NCBI RefSeq assembly: GCF_030285925.1
Contig: NZ_CP127251.1
Location: 248,001-312,000, forward strand
From: Devosia sp. YIM 151766
GTDB taxonomy: Bacteria > Pseudomonadota > Alphaproteobacteria > Rhizobiales > Devosiaceae
DNA: 64,000 nucleotides
Reading direction: 5' to 3'
Part shown: piece by piece, positions 35,504 through 44,318 of the stretch
Position numbering within the stretch: position 1 is the stretch's first letter
Layout of the letters: each line of letters opens with the position of its first letter
Program-made: the position numbers and the translations under genes
Notes under the pieces: model-generated
Database searches by the model: none
What the model was told of the DNA's origin: nothing
What the model saw: the letters and a program-made list of their open reading frames with translations, nothing else

Positions 35504-36409
35504 TTAGCGCCCCGCCAGGAGAGTTTCGACGGTTGCGCGGTCAGGGGTGCCGAGCCGGCCGCCCAAACTGGCGCATTTGATGGCGGCGGCGGCATTGGCG
35601 AAGACGATGGCGTCACGGATGGAGCGGCCCTCGGCGATGGCGAGCGTGAAGGCGCCGTGAAACACGTCGCCGGCGGCCAGCGTGTCGACGGCCTTGACCG
35701 GCGGCGGCAAGGCCTGCTGCACCTGCTCGCCTTCCATCCAGAAGCAGCCCGACGCGCCGCCGGTGACGGCGACGAAGCCGGCAAAGCGCCGGTCCAGAAC
35801 CGGTAGCGCCTCCTTTATGGAGGCGGCGCCCGAGACTTGCAAAGCGGCGGGCTCGGAAAAGACGGCATGGGTGGCGCGTTCGGCCAGGGCGATGATGGTG
35901 TCGCTGGGGCCGGTATCGGCATCGAGCACGGCAAGGCGCCCCGCCTGCCGCGCCAGCGTCAAGGCCCGCATCGCGCCTTCAGGCCAGCGGATATCGACCT
36001 GGATGGCATCGGCCTGCTCGATGAATCCGGCGGGAATCCAGTCCGGATCGCTGCCCAGCGCGCTGTCGTAATAGGGCAGGATGAGCCGTTCGCCTTCATT
36101 GTCGACGATGACGGCGCTCAATGGCGTCGGCACGCCTTCGAAGCGCCTGACATGGCGGCAATCGACGCCTTCGGCGGTGATCTCGGCAAGGAAATGCTCG
36201 CCCATGAGATCGGCGCCGATGCGGGTGACGAGGCTGGCCCTCCCACCCAGCCGCACTGCGGCGACGGCGGCGCTTGTGGCCATGCCGTGCGCGGCTTGAA
36301 CCAACGCCTTGGGCAGGATTTTTCCGGGCCCGGTGGGCAGCGTGTCGACCGAAAAGATCATGTCCATCGTGGCGGCGCCGAGAAAGACGATGTGGGGAGG
36401 ATTGGGCAT
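35504..36409 (-). CDS. PfkB-family sugar kinase, YihV (sulfofructose kinase)-like
   Basis: A 301-residue ribokinase-superfamily kinase. Opening HIVFLGAATMDMIFSVDTLP, and DTLAAGDVFHGAF with the catalytic Asp near residue 248 in the anion-hole motif. Several stretches recall E. coli YihV: PTGPGK near 25-30, VDNEGER, DIRWPEGA, TLARQAG, HAVFSEPA and DVFHGA. From memory of the YihV sequence, its sulfonate-site Lys and Arg align with Lys30 here and the Arg of DIRW, but its Asn aligns with Pro. So the substrate is probably a related keto sugar or acid, not certainly sulfofructose. Start ATG 36409 is preferred over a TTG at 36433. Last gene of the GntR-TctCBA-aldolase operon. Confidence 0.85.
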   Translation of the reverse strand: MPNPPHIVFLGAATMDMIFSVDTLPTGPGKILPKALVQAAHGMATSAAVAAVRLGGRASLVTRIGADLMGEHFLAEITAEGVDCRHVRRFEGVPTPLSAVIVDNEGERLILPYYDSALGSDPDWIPAGFIEQADAIQVDIRWPEGAMRALTLARQAGRLAVLDADTGPSDTIIALAERATHAVFSEPAALQVSGAASIKEALPVLDRRFAGFVAVTGGASGCFWMEGEQVQQALPPPVKAVDTLAAGDVFHGAFTLAIAEGRSIRDAIVFANAAAAIKCASLGGRLGTPDRATVETLLAGR

Positions 36410-36507
36410 GGCAACAAACCGCAGCGAAAACAATTCCGCTTTTATAGGAAAGGCCCGGCGCAGTCGCCGGGCCGGATCATGTATAGCCAGTCCTGCCGGA
36501 GAAGGCT

Positions 36508-37389
36508 CTAGTTTACGGGCCGGCCAAAGCGGGCGTTGAGCCCTTCGATCAGCGCCATGGTGGCGGCTTCGGGCATGCCGACCGCCATGCGGGCATGGCC
36601 GGCCGGGACGCCTTGCAGACGCAGGCCGGTCTTGAGGCGCTCGATATCGCCGAGAAGGCCATCGACAACGGCATTCACGTCCTGCTGCAGGCCGGCGCGG
36701 TCGGTGACGCCGGCGGCCACGGCCTCGGCCATGGCGACGAAGGGCTCGGGATAGACGGAGGCAATGCCCGAAATGACGCCATTGGCGCCGACCTGATCGA
36801 GGCGGCCGATTTCGCGGTCCGAGCCGGTAAGCACCAGGAAGTCATCGGGCAGGAGCTGGCGATATTCGCCCACTGTTTCCAGGCTTTCGCCGCTGATCTT
36901 GACGCCGATAATATTGGGGAGCTTGGCGAGTTCGGCCATCAATTGCGGGGAGACGGCGACGCCGGTTCGATCTTTAAAAATATAGACGAAAACGCCCAGA
37001 CCATCCGAAATCTCCGAAATGCGCCCATAGAAATGCTTGAGGGCGTCATCGGTCGACGGCAGGAAATAGGGGGTGATGGCCGCGACTTCCTTGGCCCCTT
37101 CGGCGCGCGCCAGCGCGATCAGGCGCTCGACCTCGTAAAGGCTGGCGGCCCCAACATGGACGACGACGCGCTTGTTGGGGAGCATGTCGAGGCTGAGGCG
37201 GGTAAGGGCGCGGCGTTCGTCCTCGCTGAGAGACGGGAATTCGCCGGTCGTGCCCAGCACGAACGCGCCATCGACGCCGGACTGGGCGCATTTGCGCAGG
37301 ATCGCCGTATTGCCTTCTGCCGAGACAGATCCATCCTCTCCGAAAGCGACCGGGATCGCGGTGAGGATAATGGGTTTGGGTACAGACAT
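36508..37389 (-). CDS. DapA/NanA-family aldolase or synthase (N-acetylneuraminate lyase superfamily)
   Basis: A 293-residue class I aldolase of the dihydrodipicolinate synthase family. GTTGE is at 46-50, Tyr136 and Arg141 lie in VYIFKDRTG, and the Schiff-base Lys164 in GVKISG. The Arg141 spacing matches DapA, but IFKD replaces the usual NVPS/NPT turn. DapA itself is normally a housekeeping gene elsewhere; here the neighbours are a TctCBA transporter and a sugar kinase, so a catabolic 2-keto-3-deoxy-sugar-acid aldolase or dehydratase is more likely. 20 bases after the TctA gene. Confidence 0.88.
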   Translation of the reverse strand: MSVPKPIILTAIPVAFGEDGSVSAEGNTAILRKCAQSGVDGAFVLGTTGEFPSLSEDERRALTRLSLDMLPNKRVVVHVGAASLYEVERLIALARAEGAKEVAAITPYFLPSTDDALKHFYGRISEISDGLGVFVYIFKDRTGVAVSPQLMAELAKLPNIIGVKISGESLETVGEYRQLLPDDFLVLTGSDREIGRLDQVGANGVISGIASVYPEPFVAMAEAVAAGVTDRAGLQQDVNAVVDGLLGDIERLKTGLRLQGVPAGHARMAVGMPEAATMALIEGLNARFGRPVN

Positions 37390-37409
37390 GGCGGGAATAC
37401 TCGTGGATG

Positions 37410-38906
37410 TTAGGAGGAGAGGCCAGCGACTTTGGCGCGGCGCCGCTGGAGAAGCGGCGTCGCCAGAGCCACAATGATGGCGATGAAAGCGAAGGTGAGC
37501 AGGGTAGCGGAAATCGGCTTGTTGACCAGGCCGGCCGGGCCATCGATCAGCAGCGAGCGCCGGAGATTGGATTCGGCCAGGGGGCCCAGGATCAGCCCGA
37601 GAACGATGGGGCTGGCCGGAATGCCGCAGCGCTTGAACACGACGCCGATGACGCCAAAGGCCAGCATGATGCCCACGGTGAACATATTGTTGGTGGTGGC
37701 ATAGGTGCCCACCAGACAGAACACCAGAACCGTTGCCCAGATATAATGGATCGGCATGTCGAGCAGCCTCACCATCATGGGCATGCGCACCAGATTGATG
37801 GCGAGGGTGACGAACGTGGCCAGCAGCATGATGGTGGTGATGGTGACCACCAGGCTCGGCTGATTGACGAACAGGCTCGGGCCCGGCTGGATGCCCCAGA
37901 CGATCATCGAGCCGATCATCACCGCCATCACCGAATCTCCCGGAATGCCAAGGGCCATGGTCGTCGTCAGCGAGCCGCCCAGAGTGGCGCTGGAGGCGGT
38001 GTCGGAGGCGGCTATCCCCTCGATATTGCCCTTGCCAAAGCTCTCTTTGGTTTTGGAGGCGGCCTTGGCGCGATCCCAGCCGAGCAGGCCGGCAATATCG
38101 CCGCCGGCACCGGGAATGATGCCGACGACCAGCCCGACAATGCCGGCAATGAAGGTGGGCTTGGCGATGCGCTTATATTCGCTCTTTGTCGGCCACCAGC
38201 GGCCCAGCGCCGAGATCGGTTTGATCTTGAAGGCGCGGTGGGTGAGGATCTGGTCGAACAATTCGGCAATGCCGAACAGGCCGATGATCACGGCGATGAA
38301 ATCGAGCCCGCTATTGAGGTCGCGCACTCCGAAGGTGAAGCGGGCATCGCCGGTGATGGGGTCGCGCCCTACGGTGGCGATGAACAGCCCGATAATGCCG
38401 GCCAGCAGACCCTTGGCGATCGATTTTGAGGAAATCGAGATCATGATGGTCATGGCCAGGATGACCACGGCGAACATCTCGCTGGGGCCGAATTTGAGCG
38501 CCAATTGCGCCAGCGGCACCGAGGCGAAGGCGAAAAGCGCCATGCTGGCGACGATGCCTATCGCTGAAACCAGCGCCGACACGATCAGCGCCAGCCCCGC
38601 CTGGCCGTTCTTGGCCATGGGATAGCCGTCGAACGTCGTGGCGATGGAGGCCGGCGTGCCGGGGGTATTGATGAGGATGGATGGAATGCGGTCGCCGAAA
38701 TTGGCGGCGACATAGATGGTGAGCAGGACCGCCAGGCCCTGCACCGGCTCCAGGGTCATGGTGAAGCTGCTGGCCAGGGCCACCGCCATGGTGGCCGTGA
38801 TGCCGGGGAACATGCCCACCAGCATGCCGACGACGACGCCGGCGCCAAGGCACATGATCACCGTGGGTTCGAAGACCGCCAGCATGCCATCGAGAAGAGC
38901 TGTCAT
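37410..38906 (-). CDS. tctA: Tripartite tricarboxylate transporter, large permease TctA
   Basis: A 498-residue membrane protein with about eleven or twelve segments. GMFPGITATMAVALASSFT near residues 31-49 and the matching repeat IIPGAGGDIAGLLGWDRAKA near 325 are the TctA hallmarks, and ANFGDRIPSILINTPGTP lies near 70. The ATG at 38906 overlaps the TctB stop (ATGA). The frame further upstream overlaps tctB and is rejected. Together with TctB and TctC it imports organic or sugar acids by cation symport. Confidence 0.94.
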   Translation of the reverse strand: MTALLDGMLAVFEPTVIMCLGAGVVVGMLVGMFPGITATMAVALASSFTMTLEPVQGLAVLLTIYVAANFGDRIPSILINTPGTPASIATTFDGYPMAKNGQAGLALIVSALVSAIGIVASMALFAFASVPLAQLALKFGPSEMFAVVILAMTIMISISSKSIAKGLLAGIIGLFIATVGRDPITGDARFTFGVRDLNSGLDFIAVIIGLFGIAELFDQILTHRAFKIKPISALGRWWPTKSEYKRIAKPTFIAGIVGLVVGIIPGAGGDIAGLLGWDRAKAASKTKESFGKGNIEGIAASDTASSATLGGSLTTTMALGIPGDSVMAVMIGSMIVWGIQPGPSLFVNQPSLVVTITTIMLLATFVTLAINLVRMPMMVRLLDMPIHYIWATVLVFCLVGTYATTNNMFTVGIMLAFGVIGVVFKRCGIPASPIVLGLILGPLAESNLRRSLLIDGPAGLVNKPISATLLTFAFIAIIVALATPLLQRRRAKVAGLSS

Positions 38907-39436
38907 AGCGGCACCCTGAGCAGCAAGTGGAAAAGGCCGTAAATGAAGGCCGTGGTGATGAGCGGAAAGGCGACAAGGCCTTTCCAGCTGCGCAGGCCAA
39001 AGACCCAGAGAAGCGCAAAGAGATAGACGATGGTGGGGATGACGTAGCCGAACGCGCTCCAAAGAAAAGCGTAAAGCGTCGTCAGCGCCAGCGCCTGGAG
39101 CATGCGGATCAAACCATCGGGATGGCCGCTTTCGAGATCGCCGCGGCTCTGGGCCGGGCCGAACAGGGCCATGCCCAGCATGATAGCGGAGAGACCGGCC
39201 GCCAGAATGGACAGCAGCGTCGGCCACCATTTCGGATCGAGGCCGCCGGCGCCCATGCGCAGATAGATATTGCGCGACAGAACAAGCGCGACAATTGCAA
39301 AGATCAGTGCCGCCAGCGCCGTGACGATTTCGAGCCGGCGCGCGGGCGGGGCGGAAAAATCATATTCCGCCACCGCTGCGTCCGGCGACACGATGGTGTC
39401 GCCGGACGCGGACGTGAGCTTGTCGAGCTCGGCCAT
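38903..39436 (-). CDS. tctB: Tripartite tricarboxylate transporter, small permease TctB
   Basis: A 177-residue protein with four predicted membrane segments after a polar N-terminus of about 35 residues, the usual TctB layout. Sequence conservation in TctB is low; the call rests on length, topology and position between TctC and TctA genes. Gap to tctC is four bases. Confidence 0.88.
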   Translation of the reverse strand: MAELDKLTSASGDTIVSPDAAVAEYDFSAPPARRLEIVTALAALIFAIVALVLSRNIYLRMGAGGLDPKWWPTLLSILAAGLSAIMLGMALFGPAQSRGDLESGHPDGLIRMLQALALTTLYAFLWSAFGYVIPTIVYLFALLWVFGLRSWKGLVAFPLITTAFIYGLFHLLLRVPL

Positions 39437-39440
39437 AGGC

Positions 39441-40385
39441 TTACTTCAGGACTTCGGCGTAGCGAGCGGCTTCGGCATCGACAAAGGCCTTCCATTCGTC
39501 GCCGCTCTTATAGGCCGGCAGGATGCCGGCCGGGGTAACCGCGTCGAGGAAGGTCTGCGAGGCAGCGGCCTTCTTGATCGATTCCTCGAGAATGGCCTTG
39601 GCGTCGTCGGGAATGCCCGCGGGGCCATAGACACCGCCCCAGGCACCGAAGGAGAGGTCATAGCCCTGCTCGGCAGCCGTCTTGACGCCGGGGAAACGCG
39701 GATGTTCCTGCTCGTCGAAAATAGCCAGGACCTTGAGCGAGCCATCGGCAAAGGCAGTGGCCGTTTCACCGGCGCCTGCGGTCACCGCATCGACGTGATT
39801 ACCCAAAGCCGCCGCCACGGCGGGCGCGCCGCCATCGAACGGGACCGGGGTGATCTGGGCGCCGGTCATTTGCGCCAGGACGAAGGCGGTGGCGGCGAAA
39901 GCCGAGGCAGCGCCCGAATTGGACACCGAAAGCTCGGTGGTCTTGGCCGCTTCGATGAATTCCTCCAGCGTGTCATAGGGGCTGTTCGCGGCTACGGCGA
40001 GCACGACCGGGCTGTTCATCACCTGGCCGAGATAGGTGTAGTCGGCGCGGTCGAAATCGTAGCCGATATTCTCGGCGATGGCGAATTCCACGGGACCGAA
40101 GCCAATGGTGTAGCCGTCGGCAGGCTGCTCGGCCACATGGGCGAAAGCGACGGTGCCGGAGGCGCCGGGACGGTTTTCAACGATAACGCTGACGCCCAGA
40201 TCCTTTTCCAGTTCGGAGGCGATGGCGCGCGAGGTGCGGTCCGAAGCGCCGCCCGCGGCTGCCTGCACCACGAATGTGATGTCCTTGGACGGAAATGCAT
40301 CCTGGGCCATGGCGGACGCCGTGAAGGCTACGCCAAGCAGCCCGGCCAGGGCGATGGTCTTGGTGAAGAAGGTATAATGGGTCAT
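39441..40385 (-). CDS. tctC: Tripartite tricarboxylate transporter substrate-binding protein TctC
   Basis: A 314-residue periplasmic binding protein of the Bug/TctC family. Signal peptide ends AMA-QDAFPSKDITFVV. Family landmarks AAGGASDRTSRA near residue 40 and ENRPGASGTVA near 65. ATG at 40385 follows GGGAG. Family ligands range from tricarboxylates to sugar acids and aromatics, so the ligand is unknown. 40 bases after the GntR gene. Confidence 0.94.
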   Translation of the reverse strand: MTHYTFFTKTIALAGLLGVAFTASAMAQDAFPSKDITFVVQAAAGGASDRTSRAIASELEKDLGVSVIVENRPGASGTVAFAHVAEQPADGYTIGFGPVEFAIAENIGYDFDRADYTYLGQVMNSPVVLAVAANSPYDTLEEFIEAAKTTELSVSNSGAASAFAATAFVLAQMTGAQITPVPFDGGAPAVAAALGNHVDAVTAGAGETATAFADGSLKVLAIFDEQEHPRFPGVKTAAEQGYDLSFGAWGGVYGPAGIPDDAKAILEESIKKAAASQTFLDAVTPAGILPAYKSGDEWKAFVDAEAARYAEVLK

Positions 40386-40424
40386 GTCTTTCTCCCTACT
40401 TTGTTGTGGTTCGACGAGCTGCAA

Positions 40425-41120
40425 CTAGTTTTGCGCCTGAATGCTTCGTCTTCGCTCCAGGGCGCGCTCCCAGACTCTCACCATGCGGGCACGGGACCCT
40501 TCGAGGTGATTGGCGAGTTCGGTTTCGGCGGCTTGCGGATCGCCCGCCTTGATGAGGTTGAGCAATTCCAGATGCTTGGCCGCGCTGGCGGACAGGTCCT
40601 GATCCAGCGAAATGGTGAGCCGCAACAGCGTCATCGTGATGGCCTCGTGGCGCTGCCAGACATCCGCCAGACGCTTGTGCCCCGAAATCAGGCAAATCTC
40701 GTTGTGAAATGATATGTCGGCTTGCGCGAAGCCCGCGGGATCGTCGGCCTGGGCGGCGCGCTGCATGGTTTCCACATGCCGCTGAATGGTGCCGAAACGC
40801 GCTTCGTCATAGCGCCCGACGGCCAGGCGCACGGCCAGGCCTTCAATGGCGCCGCGCAGGGAATAAAGCTCGTTGATGCTGTCATGGTCGATGCCGATAA
40901 CAATGACGCCTGGCTGCTGCTTTTCCACCAAGCCCTCGGCCTGGAGGATGCCGAAGGCATCGCGGATAGGACCGCGACTGACGCCGAAACGCTCGGCCAG
41001 CTCGACCTCGATCAGCCGCTCGCCATGGACGTATTCTCCCGCGGCAATGGCCTCACGCAGGGCCGCCGCCACCTGCGAGCCAAGCGCCTCGCGCTGAATG
41101 ATCGCCGGAGCGCTCCGCAA
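40425..41120 (-). CDS. GntR-family transcriptional regulator (FCD type)
   Basis: A 231-residue regulator with a winged helix at about 10-75 (LAERFGVSRGPIRDAFGIL) and a helical FCD ligand domain at about 85-215. The only start that keeps the whole DNA-binding domain is a TTG at 41120, with AGGAGA nine bases upstream. It heads the TctCBA-aldolase-kinase operon and most likely controls it in response to an imported acid. Confidence 0.92.
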   Translation of the reverse strand: MRSAPAIIQREALGSQVAAALREAIAAGEYVHGERLIEVELAERFGVSRGPIRDAFGILQAEGLVEKQQPGVIVIGIDHDSINELYSLRGAIEGLAVRLAVGRYDEARFGTIQRHVETMQRAAQADDPAGFAQADISFHNEICLISGHKRLADVWQRHEAITMTLLRLTISLDQDLSASAAKHLELLNLIKAGDPQAAETELANHLEGSRARMVRVWERALERRRSIQAQN

Positions 41121-41235
41121 TTCCCGTGTCTCCTCACTTTCGTTGACGGTAAACGGTTAACAGAACAGGAGTCAAGCAGACGCGCGACCGATCAGGCCGT
41201 GAAGCTGATGGCGGACACATATAGGCGTGCAATTG

Positions 41236-41370
41236 ATGGCGGAGCCCATCATGCACCGCAGGGAGGAAATCTTTGCCGCGGCGATGAAGGCCTATGCGCA
41301 TGCCCACGCCACCAAGTTCCAGGCCATGGAACTCCCGCGCGCCCAGGATGGCGGGTTATCAGCCGACTAG
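41236..41370 (+). CDS. Possible small hypothetical protein or remnant
   Basis: A 44-codon frame (MAEPIMHRREEIFAAAMKAY and on) in the 279-base gap between two minus-strand genes. AGGGAGGA lies within it, not before it. It could start at 41251 instead. Composition is ordinary protein-like and it matches no family I recognise. It may be a leftover gene end or noise. Confidence 0.25.
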   Translation: MAEPIMHRREEIFAAAMKAYAHAHATKFQAMELPRAQDGGLSAD

Positions 41371-41399
41371 ACCCGCGGGAATGTGGCTGTGCCGGCTGC

Positions 41400-42314
41400 T
41401 CAGAACGTCTTGGCGCCGTTTACGAACAGCCGAACGGAATACAGGCTGGTGGTTGCGCAGATGAACAGCCGGTCCCGCTTGGGGCCGCCGAAGCAGACAT
41501 TGGCAACCACTTCCGGGATCAGCACCTTGCCGATCAACGTGCCGTCCGGATCATAGACGTGGACGCCGTCGGCCGCCGAAGTCCAGATGCGTCCGTCCAC
41601 GTCAAGGCGGAAGCCGTCGAAGAGCCCGGCAGTGCTGTCGGCAAACACCCGGCCATCGGTCAAGGCGCCATTATCGCCGACCTTGAACACGCGCATATGG
41701 GCCGGGTTGTGCGCGCCATGGGTGCGACCGGTATCGATCACGTAAAGCAGGCTTTCATCGGGTGAGAATGCCAGCCCGTTCGGTTGCACGAAATCGTCGC
41801 AGACCACGCTGATCTGTCCCGATTGAGCATCGATCCGGTAAACGTTCGAGGCGCCAATTTCGCTGTCGGCCTTGTTGCCCTCATAGTCGGAATCGATGCC
41901 ATAGGTCGGGTCAGTGAACCAGATCGAGCCATCGGATTTCACCACGACATCATTGGGGCTGTTCAGCCGCTTGCCCTCGAAATTGTCGGCAAGCACGGTG
42001 ATCGTGCCATCGTGTTCGGTGCGCGTAACCCGCCTGGTGCCATGCTCGCAGGTGACCAGGCGCCCCTGCCGGTCCACCGTGTTGCCATTGCTGTTATTGG
42101 CTGGCTGCCGAAAGACGCTGACGGTCTCGCTGGCTTCGTCGAAGCGCAACATGCGGTTATTGGGGGCATCGGACCAAACCAGATAGCGCCCGGCGGGGAA
42201 ATAGGCCGGTCCCTCGGCCCAATGGCAGTTTTCATATAGTTTATGGACATTCGCCGTCATGCAGGGCAGGCGGGCGAACCGCTCGTCCAAGACCTCGTAA
42301 TCCGATGCAGCCAT
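41400..42314 (-). CDS. SMP-30/gluconolactonase family protein
   Basis: A 304-residue six-bladed beta-propeller of the SGL family, lacking a signal peptide. Metal-site candidates are Glu34 of the WAEGPAYF motif, Asn of LNSPNDVVV near 120, Asn of PNGLAFSPDES near 170 and Asp of DGFRLDVDGRIW near 220. Members hydrolyse sugar lactones to aldonic acids. As last gene after an RbsBACC-type transporter it probably opens the lactone formed from the imported sugar. No matching sugar dehydrogenase lies in this cluster. Confidence 0.92.
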   Translation of the reverse strand: MAASDYEVLDERFARLPCMTANVHKLYENCHWAEGPAYFPAGRYLVWSDAPNNRMLRFDEASETVSVFRQPANNSNGNTVDRQGRLVTCEHGTRRVTRTEHDGTITVLADNFEGKRLNSPNDVVVKSDGSIWFTDPTYGIDSDYEGNKADSEIGASNVYRIDAQSGQISVVCDDFVQPNGLAFSPDESLLYVIDTGRTHGAHNPAHMRVFKVGDNGALTDGRVFADSTAGLFDGFRLDVDGRIWTSAADGVHVYDPDGTLIGKVLIPEVVANVCFGGPKRDRLFICATTSLYSVRLFVNGAKTF

Positions 42315-42360
42315 GATGTCCTCCTCCCGGATAAATCGGAAAATTCCTTGGCTTGTATAG

Positions 42361-43326
42361 TCAGCGCAGCGCCTGCCGCGAGCCCGCTATGGCAATAGCC
42401 GCGACAATGATCATCCCGGTAAATACGTCGCGCAAGCCCGAACCGAACCCGGCGGTATTGAGCAGGGTCGACACCATGAACAGGAACAATGCCCCGCCCC
42501 AAAGCCCGGGCACATTGGCCTTGCCGCCGGCCACCGACGTGCCGCCCAGCACCACGACCGCGATGGACGTCAACAGATATTCGCGTCCCATGGACAGCGA
42601 CGATCCGCCCGAAAAACCTGCCAGCAAGGCCCCGCAAAGGGCGGCCAATGCGCCGGAGAGAACATAGGTGAGCAGCCGCGTACGCTCCACCGAAAGACCG
42701 GCAAACCGGGCGGCCCGCATGTTCTGCCCCGTAGCCAGCACCGTTCGCCCGAAGACGGTGCGATGCAAGACCACGCCGGCCAGGATCGACAGCATGATCG
42801 CCGCGATCGCCAGGACCGGGATTCCCAGAAACCGCGAAAACGTGAAATCGGAAAGAGCCGGCGGCGGCTTGATCTGCAGACCCCGGCCATAGCTGATGCC
42901 GACGGACTGGATGATGAAGCTTGACGACAGCGTCGCTACGATCGGCGGAATGCGCAGCAGCCGGATCAGCAGATAGTTGAAGGCGCCGATCAGAATGCCG
43001 GCGGCCAGCGCTGCCACGAGCCCCCAGAAGATCAGCCCGTTCTGGCCATCCATCACTTTCATGGCCACGGCGCTGGCCAGGCCGATGGTGGCGGGAATGG
43101 ACAGATCGACATTGCCCGGCCCGAGCGTGATGACGAACATCTGGCCCAGCCCGACCATGACGGTGAACACCGAAAAGGACAATGCGGCGACCAGCATGCC
43201 TTCGGCGCCCTGTCCGGCTATGGTGAACGAGAGCACCCAGACCAGCAGGGCGCCCACGAAGGACCACAACCATACAGGCAGATTGCGGAAGTTCAGGGAG
43301 AAAGAGGAAAGGGTCCGGTCGTTCAT
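42361..43326 (-). CDS. Sugar ABC transporter permease, RbsC type
   Basis: A 321-residue permease of the BPD_transp_2 family. TLGPGNVDLSIPATIGLASA near residue 70 is the equivalent of the usual GGIDLSVG region, and VVLGGTSVAGGKANVPG near 260 is the second landmark. It overlaps the preceding permease gene by four bases and ends 46 bases before the lactonase gene. Two different permeases here suggest a heterodimeric channel. Confidence 0.94.
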   Translation of the reverse strand: MNDRTLSSFSLNFRNLPVWLWSFVGALLVWVLSFTIAGQGAEGMLVAALSFSVFTVMVGLGQMFVITLGPGNVDLSIPATIGLASAVAMKVMDGQNGLIFWGLVAALAAGILIGAFNYLLIRLLRIPPIVATLSSSFIIQSVGISYGRGLQIKPPPALSDFTFSRFLGIPVLAIAAIMLSILAGVVLHRTVFGRTVLATGQNMRAARFAGLSVERTRLLTYVLSGALAALCGALLAGFSGGSSLSMGREYLLTSIAVVVLGGTSVAGGKANVPGLWGGALFLFMVSTLLNTAGFGSGLRDVFTGMIIVAAIAIAGSRQALR

Positions 43327-44318
43327 TTTTCAGCTTTGCTGATGAGCACGCGCGCCGCGAGGATCAGGATCAGGAACATGCCCTGCGCCCCGACCTGCCA
43401 TTCCTGCGGGATGCGGCCCCCGGGCAGAAACGGCACCTGGAAAAAATTCAGCGCCGAAGACGCGAGTTGCAGCACCAGGGCCCCGATCACCGCGCCGATG
43501 GGCGAAATGCGCCCGCCGACGAATTCGGCGCCTCCGATCACCGCGCCGGCGATCGACAGCAAGGTATAGCCCGTCGCCATATTGGCGTCGGCGCTGGAAG
43601 AGACCCCCACCAGCGTCATGCCGGACAGAACGCCGAAAATTCCGGCCAGCGCGAACATGACGACCTTGGCCTTGAGGATAGACCAGCCGGCCCGGCTGAC
43701 CGCGCGGGCATTGCCGCCAACCCCGCGCAGCACCGCGCCATAGGACGAACGCATCAGGATCAGGTGCACGATGCCGGCGATCAGAATGGCCAGCAAGACC
43801 GGCATCGGGATCAGGGGCGGCTGAAAGCCCATCAGGTCCCGTAAAAAGCCCGGCGCCACACCGCCCGGCGTCGGACGGATCAGCACGGCCAGACCGGCCC
43901 AGAAAAAACTCAGCCCCAGGGTCACGACGATGGAGGGAACGTTGCGCAGGTGAATGATCACTGCCGCCAGCATGTAGACGAGCACGCCACCGCCCAGCAT
44001 CAGCGCCGCCAGCAGCGGCGTTTCCGGCATATAGGTGGCGGTGACGCAGGCCACGAAGCCCACAAAGGCGCCGACCGACAGATCGAGCTCGTTGGTCGCC
44101 ATGACGCACATCTGCGCCACCGTGGCCAGAGCCACCGGAATAGCCAGATTCAGCATCAGGTTGAGGCCGAAATAGCTGATAGCCCTGGGATTGAAGTACC
44201 ATATGGCCACCAGGACGAGCACCAGCGACACGGCGGGCAGAGCCCCGCGCAGCAGGCGCTGGCGGGACGAAGACGCCAGATTCTGCCCGCGCCCCTGAAT
44301 TGCGAGTTCCGTGCTCAT
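43323..44318 (-). CDS. Sugar ABC transporter permease, RbsC type (second)
   Basis: A 331-residue permease of the same family. Landmarks are [20 protein letters not shown] near 68-87 and [20 protein letters not shown] near 272. A polar N-terminus of about 25 residues precedes the first membrane segment. It overlaps both its neighbours by four bases. Confidence 0.94.
   Translation of the reverse strand: MSTELAIQGRGQNLASSSRQRLLRGALPAVSLVLVLVAIWYFNPRAISYFGLNLMLNLAIPVALATVAQMCVMATNELDLSVGAFVGFVACVTATYMPETPLLAALMLGGGVLVYMLAAVIIHLRNVPSIVVTLGLSFFWAGLAVLIRPTPGGVAPGFLRDLMGFQPPLIPMPVLLAILIAGIVHLILMRSSYGAVLRGVGGNARAVSRAGWSILKAKVVMFALAGIFGVLSGMTLVGVSSSADANMATGYTLLSIAGAVIGGAEFVGGRISPIGAVIGALVLQLASSALNFFQVPFLPGGRIPQEWQVGAQGMFLILILAARVLISKAEK

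Noticed and set aside
36508..37389. Housekeeping dapA (lysine biosynthesis)
   Set aside because: Context is a transporter-kinase operon and the active-site loop differs (IFKD); a catabolic member is more likely.
37407..38429. Plus-strand frame of 340 codons rich in His, Gln, Asp
   Set aside because: Antisense to tctA; composition is a strand artefact.
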